Position numbers and translations under genes: made by a program. Of a stretch of DNA of 64,000 bases, positions 1-13,400 are shown in pieces. This stretch comes from Xiphias gladius (taxonomy: Eukaryota; Chordata; Actinopteri; Istiophoriformes; Xiphiidae), in NCBI RefSeq assembly GCF_016859285.1, contig NC_053413.1:19453501-19517500 (forward strand), read 5' to 3'. Positions within the stretch are counted from its first letter, which is position 1, and every line of letters begins with the position of its first letter. Under the pieces are notes generated by a model. It was not told the origin of the DNA. It did not search any database and was given only the letters and a program-made list of their open reading frames with translations.

Positions 1-153
1 CACCTGGTGAGTTACAAGATTACATAAGGATAGAAAATAGATATGTGGCTCATTATAAGTATATCTTTACAAATTTTCATACCTCTTGTGAAAATTGCTT
101 CTTCGTTGATTTTTACCTGTATAATGTGACATTCTGGTAATTAATCGTTCCAG

Positions 154-1430
154 GTTGCCCACCTAAATTCAGAAAGTTTGGAGACAGCTGCTATTACTTC
201 TCCTCTGGTTCTCAGAGACTCAACTTTGATGAGGCCAACCAGTTTTGTACTAATGTGTCTTCTCATATGCTCATTATCAATGACAATGAGGAACAGGTAA
301 ATAAAATCACACCCATTATTACCACATTATCTTTCATATTATCATTGACTGTAAAAACTGAAACAAATCAATTAAAATAACTTAAAAAAAAAAACACAAA
401 CTTGTTTTTTCTTAACTGATCATCCTGTAAAATATCTGTTGCTCCTCTATCCGTAGCAATTCGTGAGAAATTCAATTGCAGGAAAAGGTTATTTCTGGCT
501 CGGCCTCAATGATAGGGAGGAGGAAAATGTCTGGAAGTGGGTGGATGGCACCATACCTGTTTTCAAGTAAGTTAACCAGCCAAACTGGTTTTACAGCAAA
601 TGGAATCCATGTGTTTTAGTGATTTCTGACTTGATTTGTTGCTTAATTCTGTTCAAAATAACAAGCTTCTATGAATGTAACCAACAAACACCTTCTGTGA
701 TACTTTAACTCCGATACATGTTGTTCATGTTGTCGCTATCAGGAAGTGGAAGCCTGGCCAGCCTGATAACTGGACCCATGGTCATGAAGATGGCGAGGAC
801 TGTGCTGGTCTTATCCATAATGCCAACTGGAACGATTTCTACTGCACTGACCGCATCGGTTTCATCTGTGAACGTGCCTCTGACTGTCAGTACCTTATCT
901 ATATCAGACCTTTTTGAATGTTGAAATCTCCTATTTGTTTGGGTTTGCACATGACTAAAACAACGTGTTAGTCTGTCTTTCAGTGTGTTAAGACTTTACC
1001 ACTCAGTCTGTGACACTTATTCCCAAGGTCATTCATTACTACTCCACTCCTTCTTGATTTTTCTCTTTTCGTTGGATTTGTTGACAATAAGAAAAATATA
1101 GAAAATTTCCAAACCTATCCTTTAAGAAATGCAGATCTGTTGTCTAAGATATAATTTTTATCTTACAAATATGGTCCCAGAGAAGTGGGTCGTTTTAAGA
1201 TCAAACGTGCTGTTTGTTTCATGTAATGCAATATTTCTACCTGTGTGTGTCTTCATCATTATGCTAAGATTGCAGATACCACAACTACTGCATATCTACA
1301 GTAGTTGTGTTATTACTGTTGCTATAACTGTAAATATATCAGCCTGTAAGCACATCATAACCAGGTTAAAATCTATATTAAGTGAGATATTTTTGTTGTT
1401 CTCTTCACAGTGATAGTTCCAGTTTTATAG
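154..1430 (+). CDS. C-type lectin domain protein, last four exons (5' partial)
   Basis: Exons read at 154-296, 457-566, 743-885 and 1411-1430; all join in frame with GT-AG introns and give 137 residues ending in ASDLIVPVL. The block is one C-type lectin fold: an opening Cys (CPPKF), the YYFSSG strand, the WLGLND motif, and the calcium site formed by QPD (galactose-type signature) and WND, then the closing FYC...GFICE cysteines. The Glu/Asp/Asn calcium ligands appear intact, so carbohydrate binding is plausible. The lectin domain lies at the extreme C-terminus with only about nine residues after it and no membrane segment, which fits a type II receptor (CD209/CLEC4/ASGR-like) or a secreted fish lectin; it argues against MRC1, which has a C-terminal membrane anchor. 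The N-terminal exons, and hence any anchor or stalk, lie outside the window. Orthology cannot be settled from the domain alone. Confidence 0.87.
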
Positions 1431-2030
1431 CATCCATCTAAGACAGTGTGAGCTGTCTTTGGGAGAAAGGTGAAGAAGCTGAAGTTGAAGTTGAAGATGC
1501 AAGTAAAATGAAGGACACGGGGAGGAGCTCTACATGAATAGAGGCCCCTGATAAAGTCAGCCCAGTCGAGCATCACTGAGACTTGGACTGATCTTTTATC
1601 ATAAAGGCACTTGGCAACACCGTATGGTGCAGAAGACAGAACAAGCACAGAGCCAACCCACTATGGTATTGATTTTAGTATTTGTACTGAAGGAAACATG
1701 AGAATGCAGTCATTTATTTAGGCTATACTAAGTCATTGTTTGGTGCAGCCACTGTTGTACAGGTGTGTCTGTAAATAATATTTCACAAAAGGTACATTGT
1801 TGGTCGGGATTGAATTTCATATCGTTTTATTTCTTGACTGCCTTCCCAAACTTTACACTCACAAAAAAATCTATATCAGAGGATTATGTTTTTGATAGAG
1901 TAGAACTATTTTTATACGGTCAAATACTTCACAGATTCTGTGCTTAGAAATAAACTCCCGGGAAAATGGTGGGCACCCACTCACTATCTGCAAATGACTG
2001 CAAACTCAGATAATAAATAGAAATAAAGCA
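1431..2030 (+). other. 3' UTR of the C-type lectin gene (approximate)
   Basis: The AT-rich sequence after the stop codon carries AATAAA hexamers at 1949, 2012 and 2022, with further ones near 2354 and 2412. Which is used cannot be decided, so the 3' end is uncertain by several hundred bases. No further coding signal is seen up to stam. Confidence 0.45.
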
Positions 2031-2692
2031 GTGCTGCTGTTTTATGAAGGTAGTATTTCTTAGACTTTAGACTGCCAGTATGAGTTTTACACAGAATGAG
2101 GCATACATTAACAATATGTAAATGTTTTGTAATGTAGCCATTATAAGATGATTTATTCATTATGCCAAATACAATATGTGAAATATGTTACATGTTTATT
2201 ATTTGCATAACCAGTTGTTATAGTGATATGATTGACCTTTAAAATTCATATAATACTTAATGACTGAGTAGCAGTTTGTAATCTGGCTCAAGGTTTATTA
2301 TGCCTTAATTAAATTACCAAGTTACTATGAATCAGGCCAGGACACTTATCAAAATAAAGTGGGAAAGAAACTGTGTGTGGAGGCAATGCTTTTTGTCCTA
2401 TGAAATATTGTAATAAATAAACTAAGATGATATTGCTTGAAAAGTCATTCATTTATCTATAAAAACTACAAAAGAAAGGAAACTTGCTGCTTGTTACTTA
2501 ACTGCATGCTGTGACCTAAATCACCAAATCATTACTCTAAATCTCTAAAACAACAATGAAGCTTCCCTTATAAAGAATAAGTGTATTAATCATTCTTTTT
2601 CTCATAAAAGGAACAGCTAACAATCTGCAAATTATATTGTTATATGGAATATATTTTGTGAAGAATTATGAATTTTTGATTTAGTGTCTGTA

Positions 2693-2745
2693 TTGTACTC
2701 GAGTACAGTACTTGAGTAAATGTAGTTACTTCGCACCCTTGCTGA
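2693..2745 (-). repeat. Fragment of the ACTCAAGTACTGTACTTGAG-type fish repeat
   Basis: A short stretch contains the reverse complement of the start of the repeat described at 6035 (CTCGAGTACAGTACTTGAG followed by TAAATGTAGTTACTT). It is a solo end fragment lying about 170 bp before the longer copy at 2915. Confidence 0.5.
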
Positions 2746-2914
2746 TTGATAACATTATTTGATACCAATTAATTTATTCATTCCATTTCATTTCTTTTTA
2801 AATTTAATTTGATATTGATTTACACATGCCATTACTTGAGTGAATGGCTTTATTCACATACAGAAATTCCTTGCAACTACTAGGATAAGATTTAACTTGA
2901 ATATGGTTAAATAT

Positions 2915-3991
2915 GGCGTGGGAAAGTAACTAAGTACATATACTCAAGCACTGTACTCGAGGACAAATTTGAGGTACTTGTATTTTTACATATTTTTACA
3001 TATTGTACTTTTTACTCCACAACATATATTTGATAACTTCAGTCACAAATTACTTTTCAGATTAAAACTTAACATTAAAAAATCATATAGTAAATTTATG
3101 AAAGGTCTATGAGTTATTCGCAGTTTCATCAGAGAGACACTTCCACTACATACTTCTCACATGGCTTCATTTAAATAACCGTTTGAGGCCCAAAGAGGTA
3201 AAAACTCTCAAATATTTCACAAAACAGCAAAGACTAAAGATAAGTCTGAAAAATAAACTCAGATTTGTGTCAGAACTTTGTTTTTTCTTCTTTCCTCAGC
3301 CATTAATAATCTCGGGACTTCTCAGATTTATCTGGTGACCCTTTGGATGTCCCACTGGACTAAACAAGTTAAGCGTAGCCTGTATAAAGTGGTTAAAACT
3401 AGCTCCACTTCCGGCAGCTACAACCGTAAAATGCCACGTACACGTTGAAGACACGGTACTGACAATGAAATCTATAACAATCAACTTTTGCCGTTAAAAA
3501 GAAGATTTAGAGTCCCGCGGGGCTAGAACTCTTTTGTTCTTCCGTCTGTAAAACCGTTAAACGAGACTTTAGTTTGTACTCAGGCCTCAGTGCACCTGTG
3601 CAGACTAAGCACTGAATGTGGAACTGAGTGATTAAATTGGTTGCGCGGCAGCTGCTTATTCACAATGTCCGATGTAATATACGCTCAGTCGGCAGTCTAT
3701 TAGGTACACTGGGCTAAAACTATTGCCATCTAATACAACAAGTCCTGCAGTAAATCCTCCTGTAGCGAAGTTATACCGTCGAGTTTTTATTGAAACTGTT
3801 TTAGAGAGGTTTTCGATTCAGCTGTATGAGGCTTTAGTCTGTGTTCTGGTGATACCTGTGTACCTTTTACTCTGGTAGGATTTTAATATGCGGAGCTTTT
3901 ACTTGTCATGGAGGATTCCTACATTGAGGTATTGGTACTTTTACTAAGAGTACTTACTTGGAGTGCTTACTGAGTACCTCTACCACCACTG
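2915..3991 (+). mobile_element. Non-autonomous DNA transposon-like repeat, copy 1 (left of stam exon 1)
   Basis: The left end has AGTAACTAAGTACATATACTCAAG and the right end closes with TACCTCTACCACCACTG, the inverted counterpart of the CAGTGGTGGAA start of copy 2 at 6035. Between them, 3100-3480 is clearly homologous to 6380-6770: shared blocks include GCCCAAAGA, CAGAACTTTGTTTTTT, TTTATCT..TGACCCTTTGGA and ACTAGCTCCAC. The middle, about 3485-3880, is not shared and may be a nested insertion. No transposase is encoded. I recognise the family as widespread in teleosts, but the superfamily (hAT-like) is an inference. Confidence 0.6.
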
Positions 3992-4137
3992 GATACATCG
4001 ATATATAGTCAAGATTTCTCAAGTCTAGGTATAGTGGTTTTTGATCTGGACCTGGTCTGATGTGGTCTAGTTGGGTAAAAAAAAAAAAAACAGTGAACCT
4101 TCGCGCGACTGTTCTGTGATCAAAGCGACGAGCCAAC

Positions 4138-4147
4138 GTCACGTGAT
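4138..4147 (+). promoter_or_regulatory. Palindromic E-box, CLEAR-like (GTCACGTGAT)
   Basis: The site lies about 340 bp upstream of the stam start codon in a locally CpG-containing stretch, and matches the TFEB/TFE3 CLEAR consensus GTCACGTGAC at nine of ten positions. An E-box of this kind also binds USF or MYC/MAX. That it drives stam is inference from position. Confidence 0.35.
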
Positions 4148-4482
4148 CGCCATCACCTGACGATGACATGGTTTTATTTTTATTTTTTACGGCAAGGGCA
4201 ATTTCTAGCTTATGGTTTATTTTATCTTCGGTGTACACTGAATTAACAGGTGTGAGGGCAAAATTGGCCGATGACAGCAGTTTATTTATCACGGGACCGC
4301 TACCCAGAATACTTCGCTTATTGCTGTCTGGCGAAGGAGTGACAGTGTAGAACAGAGTCAGCTAGCCCCGCTTGAAATACATGAAGTTGTCGTTACTATG
4401 CGTTTTTATTGTATGAAATAAACCACAGAGGGAAAGAAAATAACAGGGGAAGGCGAAATCTGTTGTTGTCAATACACCAGCA

Positions 4483-7400
4483 ATGCCTCTCTTCACTACC
4501 AACCCATTTGACCAAGATGTTGGTGAGTAGTCAAGAACTGGGGGCTATTTCTAGCAGGCTAGCTGAAGTAGCTGTGTGCAGACAGCTTTGTTTGTTTTCT
4601 CCAGCTGTGTACAGTCTCTCTGTTAGCCTCAGGACCTACACTGCTAAAGTCCTATGGCTGTTTTGCGGTATATATTGCAGCATATAAAAACGTTACTTTA
4701 TTACGGATACTGCCTGTTTTCCCAGTGTTTGTTGTGATTCAGTTAGCCAGAGATCTCATTTGCGCTAAGTAGCTTGCCTTATTTAATGTGGAGATTTAGC
4801 TAGCAGAAATTAGGATCCTGAATCCATGGAAACGTTCGTAAAGTTCGGCATTTGAAGAGTTGAGCCACTCTTCAAACGTTACTTGTACTTTTTTTTTCAA
4901 GCCATATTACGTGTAAAGTTACGTTTTGTTCAGGTTAACTGTAAATAGACGTCTGACACAAATTATGTCACCAGCTAACTGAAGCTAGCTAGCTAGCCAT
5001 TTGCCTCATCAGCACCTTACTGTATCCCATTGTATGTTGGCTAACCAACATGATGAGCCTGACATCTCAGTTACTGGAAGTGAAAGAGGATGCGGGGTGG
5101 TGTGTGAAACCATAAAGCTACGATGTGTCCTTTTCTCTCTTTGTTCTGAGTCGAGTGGTTAACCACTTCATTAGCATGTGCAGAGGACAGGGAATGGGCA
5201 AAGTACACAAACACCTCACTGCACATTATCATACAACCTCAGAGCCGGCAGTAAATGCTAATTTGGTGAAGTTTATAATGGGTGTGTTTGGGCTGTCGGG
5301 TGTTATTTCGGTCTGAAATGGTTATTTTCAGGCTGTTTAGTTCTGGTTTTGAATAAATATGCTGTTAGGCGTCTCTTTGGCAAGTGTTGGTGACCATCTA
5401 TTTTTTACTAGGGGTTTGGATATAAATGAAATCCTATATTTTGGTATTTGTAACCTGATATTGTATTTATTGTATTAATCTTAATTTAGTAAATATTCTG
5501 TAAAACAATTATCCCGTTAATGAATGAATATACTGACAGGAATGTCTCTTTTTTTTGGTATAATTCGGAAAATAAAATACCTTAACGGCTTCATCACAAA
5601 GAAGTCCTTCTTATTGATTTAGATAATTTTTTTGATACACCCAGTGATCTTGAATGAATAGGTAAAATGGTATAAATCGAATGGCTTATTTATATCTTCA
5701 CATGGTACATATCATCATATTTACCACTACTTCTTTTTGACACTTTTGCCTTTACCCTTGGCAGTGACTACTTTACTTCACGATTACAAAAGCAGGTAAA
5801 CATATGGGTCATATAATTGGAAAGCAGTATGTATCCGCTTTGTAAGAGATTTTGCTCTCACCACTTTTATTATTGATTTTTTATGGCAACATGAGGTAAC
5901 TCAAAAGGCAACATGTTTAAACACAAGTCAAATACACAGAAGCAAAATACTGCTAGTCCATCAAACGCTGTAAAATGACATATTTTGGCAAGGGGAGAAG
6001 TCTGAAAAAATCATTGAGACATGGCAAAGAAAGGCAGTGGTGGAAATTATCTAAGTGCATTTACTCAAGTACTGTACTTTTGAAGTACAAGAATTTAAAT
6101 TTAAGTACAATTTTGAAGTACTTTACTTGAGTATTTCCATTTTTTGCTACACTATACGTATACCCCACTACATTTCACAGGGAAATTTTATACTTTTTAC
6201 TGCGGTACATTTATTTAGTTACTTTTTTGATTTAAGTTTTTGCATTAAAAATATGATAAACTTATAGAATACTACACATTGTTAAAAAGTAGCTGTTGGT
6301 TTCTGTCCTGTGGCCACTTATCGAAAAGCCATGTCTTGCAGTATGGGACCCCTAGTTACTTGTTTCAATTTATACAACGTTCTATAATGTTTTTATCACC
6401 AGAAAGAGATTTCCACACTAAACTCAGATGGTTTCATTTAAAAAACTGTTTGGGCCCCAAAGAAGTCAATTTGTCCAATATTTCAATAAGAACTAAAGAT
6501 TAGAGAAAAGACCAAAAACCAAAAACAGATTTGTGGAGCAGAACTTTGTTTTTTTTTCTCCTGTCCTCAACTATTAATCATCTCACAACCCCTGAGATTT
6601 ATCTCATGACCCTTTGGAAGGGCCAGGCCCCTACATTGGAAACCGCTGGACTAAACTAGCTAATTGTATATAACATAGTTGAAACTAGCTCCACCTTGAG
6701 CAGCTACAGCAGTAAAATGCTGCTTAAACACTGATGCGTCAGCATTAACATGTCAGTTAGAATCATATCTCAGTCACAGGAAAAGTTTTCTGCAGAACCA
6801 GTAATTTTACCTTTGTTACTTGAATTATGTTTTGGTGATAATAGTTCTGTACTTTTACTTAAGCAGGTTTTTGAATGTAATGTAATATTTACTGCAAGAA
6901 TGTTGTTTTGTAAGGGGCCTCTTATTTTTTCAGCCCTCTGTGTGGCTCTAGCGTTTATGCTCATTTGTAAGGGTGTATAATATTGTTGCTATTTGCACAG
7001 ATGTTTCAGAGGCAAGGGAATTTGTCTGCCAAAATATGATTGACAAAAAAAGAAAAAAGAAGATCAAAGGAGAGTATCTCTCACGCAACCACAATTTAGG
7101 TTTCAAAAAGCTTTATTATTTCTGATATTAACAGGATCATGACCTCTCCTCTTTGTCAAAAGCGCTTTTGCAATCTTCAAGTTTTCTGCTGTTGTTGTGC
7201 TTATTTCCTGCAGAGAAAGCAACCAGTGAGATGAACACAGCCGAGGACTGGGGCCTCATTCTGGACATATGTGATAAGATAGGACAGTCACGCACTGGGT
7301 TAGTTAACTGTTGTCATACTAAGCCACACACAACAAATGCACATAAACAAATCCATCAGCTATTCTTGAAGTGTTTTCAATTTTTCAAATTCATAGCCCA

Positions 7401-10400
7401 AGGTTGGAGATTGAACCCAGGGACACTAAGTGTAAAAGGAGAAACTGAAGATAAATATTGATTCTAAATTCAAAAACTTCTATAGTGACATTGTTCTGTG
7501 GCCAAGCAATTAATTTCCACAAACCTTTGATTTCTGCCATTCTGTTGCAGGCCTAAAGAATGTCTGCGCTCTATAATGAGAAGAGTGAACCACAAGGATC
7601 CTCATGTGGCCATGCAGGCACTGACTGTAAGCAGACTGGAAACAAATAGCCATGTTTGATATAAGTGTGATTGCTCAGTTCATGGAGTTGTCATGTTTTT
7701 CTCTGGTCATCTAACTTAATTGACCCCTCACTAAGATGGGAGCTAGTGGAGTAACCAGCTCTATTCTATGATAAGTTATATCCTAAGAGGTGCTACATGT
7801 TTGTCGCCGGTCGTTATGGATTAATTAGTGAGTCAGATGAATGTTTTGTACCCTTTTATACTCCCAGCTCCTTGGTGCTTGTGTCTCCAACTGTGGGAAG
7901 ATATTCCACTTGGAGGTGTGCTCCAGAGAGTTTGCCAGTGAAGTCAGTAATGTTTTAAACAAGGTATGTGGTCGTTTTCACTTTCTGTGTGTTATCCAGA
8001 TAACCTCATTAAGTATTTGTGATTACTTGAAATTAGGTCATGCACCATCCTTGTTTATGTTTTTTTTTTTTAATATGTGCCTCCAGGGCCACCCCAAAGT
8101 GTGTGAGAAGCTGAAGGCCCTCATGGTGGAGTGGGCAGAGGACTTCCGCAATGATCCGCAACTCAGTCTGATCTCAGCAATGATCAAGAATCTACGTGAG
8201 CAGGGTGTCACTTTCCCTGCAGTGGGGTCCCAGGTAGGCCTGTAGGCTGGAATAGACCGTTGGGTTTTTTTTGTTTGTTGTTGTTTTTTTGTTTTTTGGT
8301 AAATTTTAACATTGTCTATTGGGGCATCCTAGTGGATTAGTGGTTAAGACCCATACACTACAACAACTGTCTAAGAAAGGAAAAATGCCAAAAAATGTTT
8401 TATGTAAATTGTTACTTTAAGGTTGCTTAAATATTGAAACTCAGACTCAACTGATGAGTTGTTGACTCAACTAAGTATATGATTATAATTTTTTCACAGG
8501 CTGCAGAGCAAGCAAAAGCAAGCCCTGCTTTAGTGGCAAAGGATCCGTCCACTTCAACAAACAAAAAAGAAGAGGAAGACTTGGCTAAAGGTAAGGAGGC
8601 TTCTAGCTGATTATCAGACAATTAGTCTGATTATCAATCCTCAGGCGTCAATGGAGAAATGTATTTAAAGAGGAATGCCCTTAAAATATGCACAGACATC
8701 TTTACATCTTTAGTGGCATTGTATAAATCCCCATTTTCACTGGATTAATGACCTTCAGATGTTTAGCAAGGTTTAAGGACTTTCAAGGGCAAAGACACAA
8801 TCACACATATTCGTCTCTTTTGTCTGCAGCTATTGAGCTGTCACTGAAGGAGCAACGTCAGCAGCCACAGACCTCCCTGTCGAGCCTTTACCCAAGCACC
8901 TCCAACCTGCTTTCCTCACACAAGTCGGATGGGAGAAAAGTCCGCGCCATCTACGACTTTGAGGCCGCTGAGGACAATGAGCTCACCTTCAAGTCGGGAG
9001 AGATCATAACTATCCTGGACGATAGGTGAAATTTTACACACACAAAAAAATAAGCAAGCACACATAGCAAACAAGGACTTGTCAAATAACTGAGAGGATT
9101 TAGAGCAGTTAGGTGGCGCTCTTAGTTTGGTGGCCATTCGTTGTTAAGCATACCCTTGAGACAAGCCCTGCATCTACCTGCTCAAAAGAAAATACCCCTC
9201 AAGTATCACATTATAACATTTCAAACAATCTGATGAACAGCTTTTGGATTCTGTTACAATTTGATGAAAGTGTGCATCTCTAAAATGACTTTTCAGGAAT
9301 TAATAAAAATATCCTGACGTTTTAAAATAAAATAACCTGCTGATCTAATCTGTTGAATCTTTGATATGAGTTCTGCAACACTGAAAAGACAACAGCTTAA
9401 ATCCAGGTAGTAAAAGCTGTATTGTAGTTTCTTGTCATATGTGAGGGTGGTTTTCTTTTTTTCAGTGACCCCAACTGGTGGAAAGGGGAAACATACCAGG
9501 GAGTGGGGCTGTTCCCCTCTAACTTTGTCACTGCTGACCTCACTGCAGAGCCTGAGATGAGTGAGTACACACATACACACACACACACAAAACAGATTCT
9601 TCATCCATTTATGTCATCTCTAGTTCTTTCATATCCCATTTAGTCCATTAGCAATATTGCTTTATTGATCCCAGTGTGAGAAATACTTTATCACTTACAC
9701 ACGACTGGTGAAACTACAAACAACATGGCGCAGTCACAAAGACAACACAATCATATTATTGGTGATGTAAACAGGAAGTATAATATGGTTTATTAAATGC
9801 AGTAAATAATAACAATGCCTGTACTTCTGGAAAGCCATACCAGAATTGCTTAATAGGAATTTGGACCTATTTCCTCTTATTAGAGAGAGCTTTATACAAC
9901 TTTTACATTTTCTGATTCTGTTACAACAAATTTGATTATGTCCTCATGTTGATACAAAATATTTTTTTCCTCTATAACTTCTGATTAAGCCATTCAAGTG
10001 CAGTTTTCACAATTCTTGGCAGTGTCTCCTGAAGTGATGCATGCTCTTCTTTTTAATCCATTCACTTCCTTCATTAATTCATCTTCATTGCCGCCATGAT
10101 GGATTCTACTGTGTGAGCCACAAAAATATTTAGCCTGAGGCATCACTTTTTGCAAAGTAAAACTCCCGTCGTCTATACGGTGTCCTGTCAGATGTAGTTA
10201 AAATGTGGGACATTTGAGCTCCATATTTTAGTTGTAAAACACATTGCTGTTATGGAAAGGATTTAATGTACTTGCTTGTACACGCATGTCAGGAGTTTAG
10301 AGTTGGTTTGGCCTTGTGAGTTGAAGCTCAAGATGTTTAATAAATTGTCAGTACTCCACAGAAAGGAGTTGCTCATCATCTAACACAATAAGTTCCATGG

Positions 10401-13400
10401 CTTTCATTGTTACCAGCTTTGCTTTGTTGCTTTCTGGTTGGAGTTTGTCATGCTTCTTCATTACTTCCAAATGTTTAATGCTTTAGCAAAGTTCTCTTAT
10501 TATCTCTTATTGCTTGTACTTCCTTCATTTAGTCTCGATATATCCAGACTAATGTTTTAGTAACTAACCATTACTAAGTATTGTGTCAGTGCATCCAGAC
10601 TTCTTACACACGTGTTTTTGATTGACAATATTGCCTTTTTTTTTTTTTTGCCAAATTCACTGTAACATGGAAATCTACAGTGAAGACAGAGAAGAAGACA
10701 GTACAGTTTAGTGAGGACATCCAGGTGGAGACCATAGAGCCTGAACAAGAGCCTGTATATATAGACGAGGTAAGTTCCCTGCAGTGTGCACTGGCTTAAT
10801 AAGCTTGTTCAGCCTCATTGCAATGTCACTGTCGCATCAATAATGTACGAGTTTAGTTACAAGATAGGATCTAACATTTCGAAAGTGTCACCTACTCATA
10901 AACGTAGTAACATCAAAGTCAGAACCATAGCCTAATATAGACAAGGATTTTCCATTTTAGAAAAATAAGCCAGTGAAGTAATTTCCCCAAGAGAATGTTT
11001 TTTCTTTCCAAACTGGATTACATCATGTTGAAAATTTAACTCATCACAGCTACCTGAAGACTCTCATCACAGAAACTTTTACTGAAATCTTTCAGGACAA
11101 AATGGACCAGCTACTGCAGATGATCCAGAGCGCAGATCCCACAGACAACCAGTCAGACAGCGTTGAGTTACTACAGCTCGAAGGTAGACTGATTGAAATA
11201 ATCTGAGTAAAAAAAAAGAAATAGAGAATAATCAATGTCAGTTTATAGTAACAAAAAGGGTAAATTTTTGTAAAGATGAATCAATGTTGACTAGAGATTA
11301 AATCCATAATGATAATAAATAAATCTTTTATTTTCATCAGGTGCCTGCAATCAAATGGGACCCCTCATTGACCAGAAGTTGGAGGACATAGACAGGTGCA
11401 TTGTGCAGAAATGACATGTTTTGCCAAAAAAGAACCACGAAATTTTTTTAGTTGAACAATGTGCGAGAATAAAAGACTGCAGATAACAGACATATCACAT
11501 ATAACACAAATCTGTGTAATTCAGATTAAATATGTAGTTAAGGGAGTCTAACTTTCTTTACGTTTATGTGTGGGGGTGTATCATCAGGAAGCACTCAGAG
11601 CTGTCAGAGCTGAACGTGAAGGTGATGGAAGCTCTGTCTTTGTACGCCAAGTTGATGAATGAGGATCCAGTCTACGCCATGTATGCTAAGCTGCAGAGCC
11701 AACAGTACTACATGCAGCAGCCTGCAAATGCAGCACAACAGGTATAGTCAACTTGTCATAGATGTGACACCAAGAAAATTATACTTTGACCCATTTGTGT
11801 CTGTGCTACATGGCAGTATTTTCATAAGCAGAAACGTTTAGAGGCACAACTTTCCATCACACACTGTAAATGCAAAGAAGTTTCACTCAAAAACACAGCA
11901 AATTGTGTTTTTCATTTTACCATGTATCTACAGTGCCATCTGTCTCTGCAAGGAGGGCAGAAACAGAGTCCTTGACTCATCTAGAATAAGTTGAAATGTT
12001 GCTGTCATAACTGCTGGTCTGACTGGCTCCTAACAGTGTCATTTTTTACAAGCGTCATGTAGCGTCCTGATAATTGAAAAGGGAAGAAAATTGGATGGTT
12101 TTGCTTGAATTTCGATTATCCTAATCTTGATACTTCACTTCAGTATTAAATGTACTTTGGTTACCCACCAGTTATTTTACGGTTCTGTTGGCTTGTATTG
12201 CTGTCACTCTAGCCAAGCACTTATCATCTCTTTAGCACTCAGAATGTGCTCTGTGCATGTTTTTGACCACAGGTCTACCCTGGTCAGCCTGCATCAGGTT
12301 CATACGCCATGAGCGGTACTGCGGTGCAGGGTTACACTGTTCCCATGGAGCAGCTTCCAGCTGGAACCCCCATACCTGGCCAGCCAGCTCCCAGGTGAGT
12401 CTCACATGTGGTCTTGGTGTCCTGGAACACTAAAGCACATTTCAAGTTGGTGACATTATTTATCTTTGCTGTCACCTCTTCTTTGTAATTTTAGTATTCG
12501 CTGTCACTCTCCTCTGTGTGCTATTTAGGGAAAGAAATGAAAGTCAGGCCAATTTTTAAATAAAAGGAAAATGCTAAAACACCTTCTCATTTCCTATTTC
12601 ACTTATTTATATCCATATTACTCTCATTTAGAGTGTTTTTACCCTTTTTCATTTTCCAAGAAAAATTTGTTTGTACTGTAAATTCCCAAATAGTGGTGGG
12701 GCCGTTATTTACCTCAACTGCAGACAGAGCCAAGCCTTTATTTCTTACAGCCATATATAAGGTCACATTCATAAAATGTCGTTAGAATTTGAAGAACAGG
12801 ATGAACACCGCTTAATGCGGCTTGGGAGTGTTAAGATTATTACACGGTTGTTAGCCCTAGTGATAACCTTGTATTTGCAGTACATAAATAGTCTAAATTG
12901 TTGTGTCATGCATTTGTAGCAGTTTGTTAACAAGTGAAGATATTTAGGAGAACTAAGCAAACAATGTATAGCTCCTATAAGATTCACTGGACAGTTGTTG
13001 TAGCGTTATATGTTGAATTTTATTTTGCTGTAACTGCCAGTGATGATGCATTTACAGCTATTTTGCCAACAGTTTTTTGACATGTCAGTTGTTCTTTTAA
13101 CTAAGTAGGAGATACGGTCTGCATCTCAAATTCCTGATAGGTCCGACTCAGAATTACATGTTGGAGGCAGACATAAACGTTTTTTCCCACTTGGCTGCTC
13201 GTAATTATAATTTAAACATTATGATGTGAATGTAGCATAAGAGAGCAGCCTTTCTTTCTTAATTGCCCCTGTTGTATATTTTAGCATATTTTAGAATGAT
13301 GCCTTGATGATGCTTATGATTTGCTCCTGTTCTTTGCTGCCCATGCAAACTCAAAGCTTCTTTAATTTTTGCCTGTTGTCCAGATAAGTTCAGTATAATC

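Noticed and set aside
154..1430. Identification of the lectin as MRC1 because MRC1 is near STAM in mammals
   Set aside because: MRC1 ends with a membrane segment and cytoplasmic tail; this gene stops nine residues after the lectin domain.
7841..8245. 134-residue plus-strand frame as a single gene
   Set aside because: It reads through an intron; the true coding parts are stam exons 4 and 5 (7868-7963 and 8087-8233).
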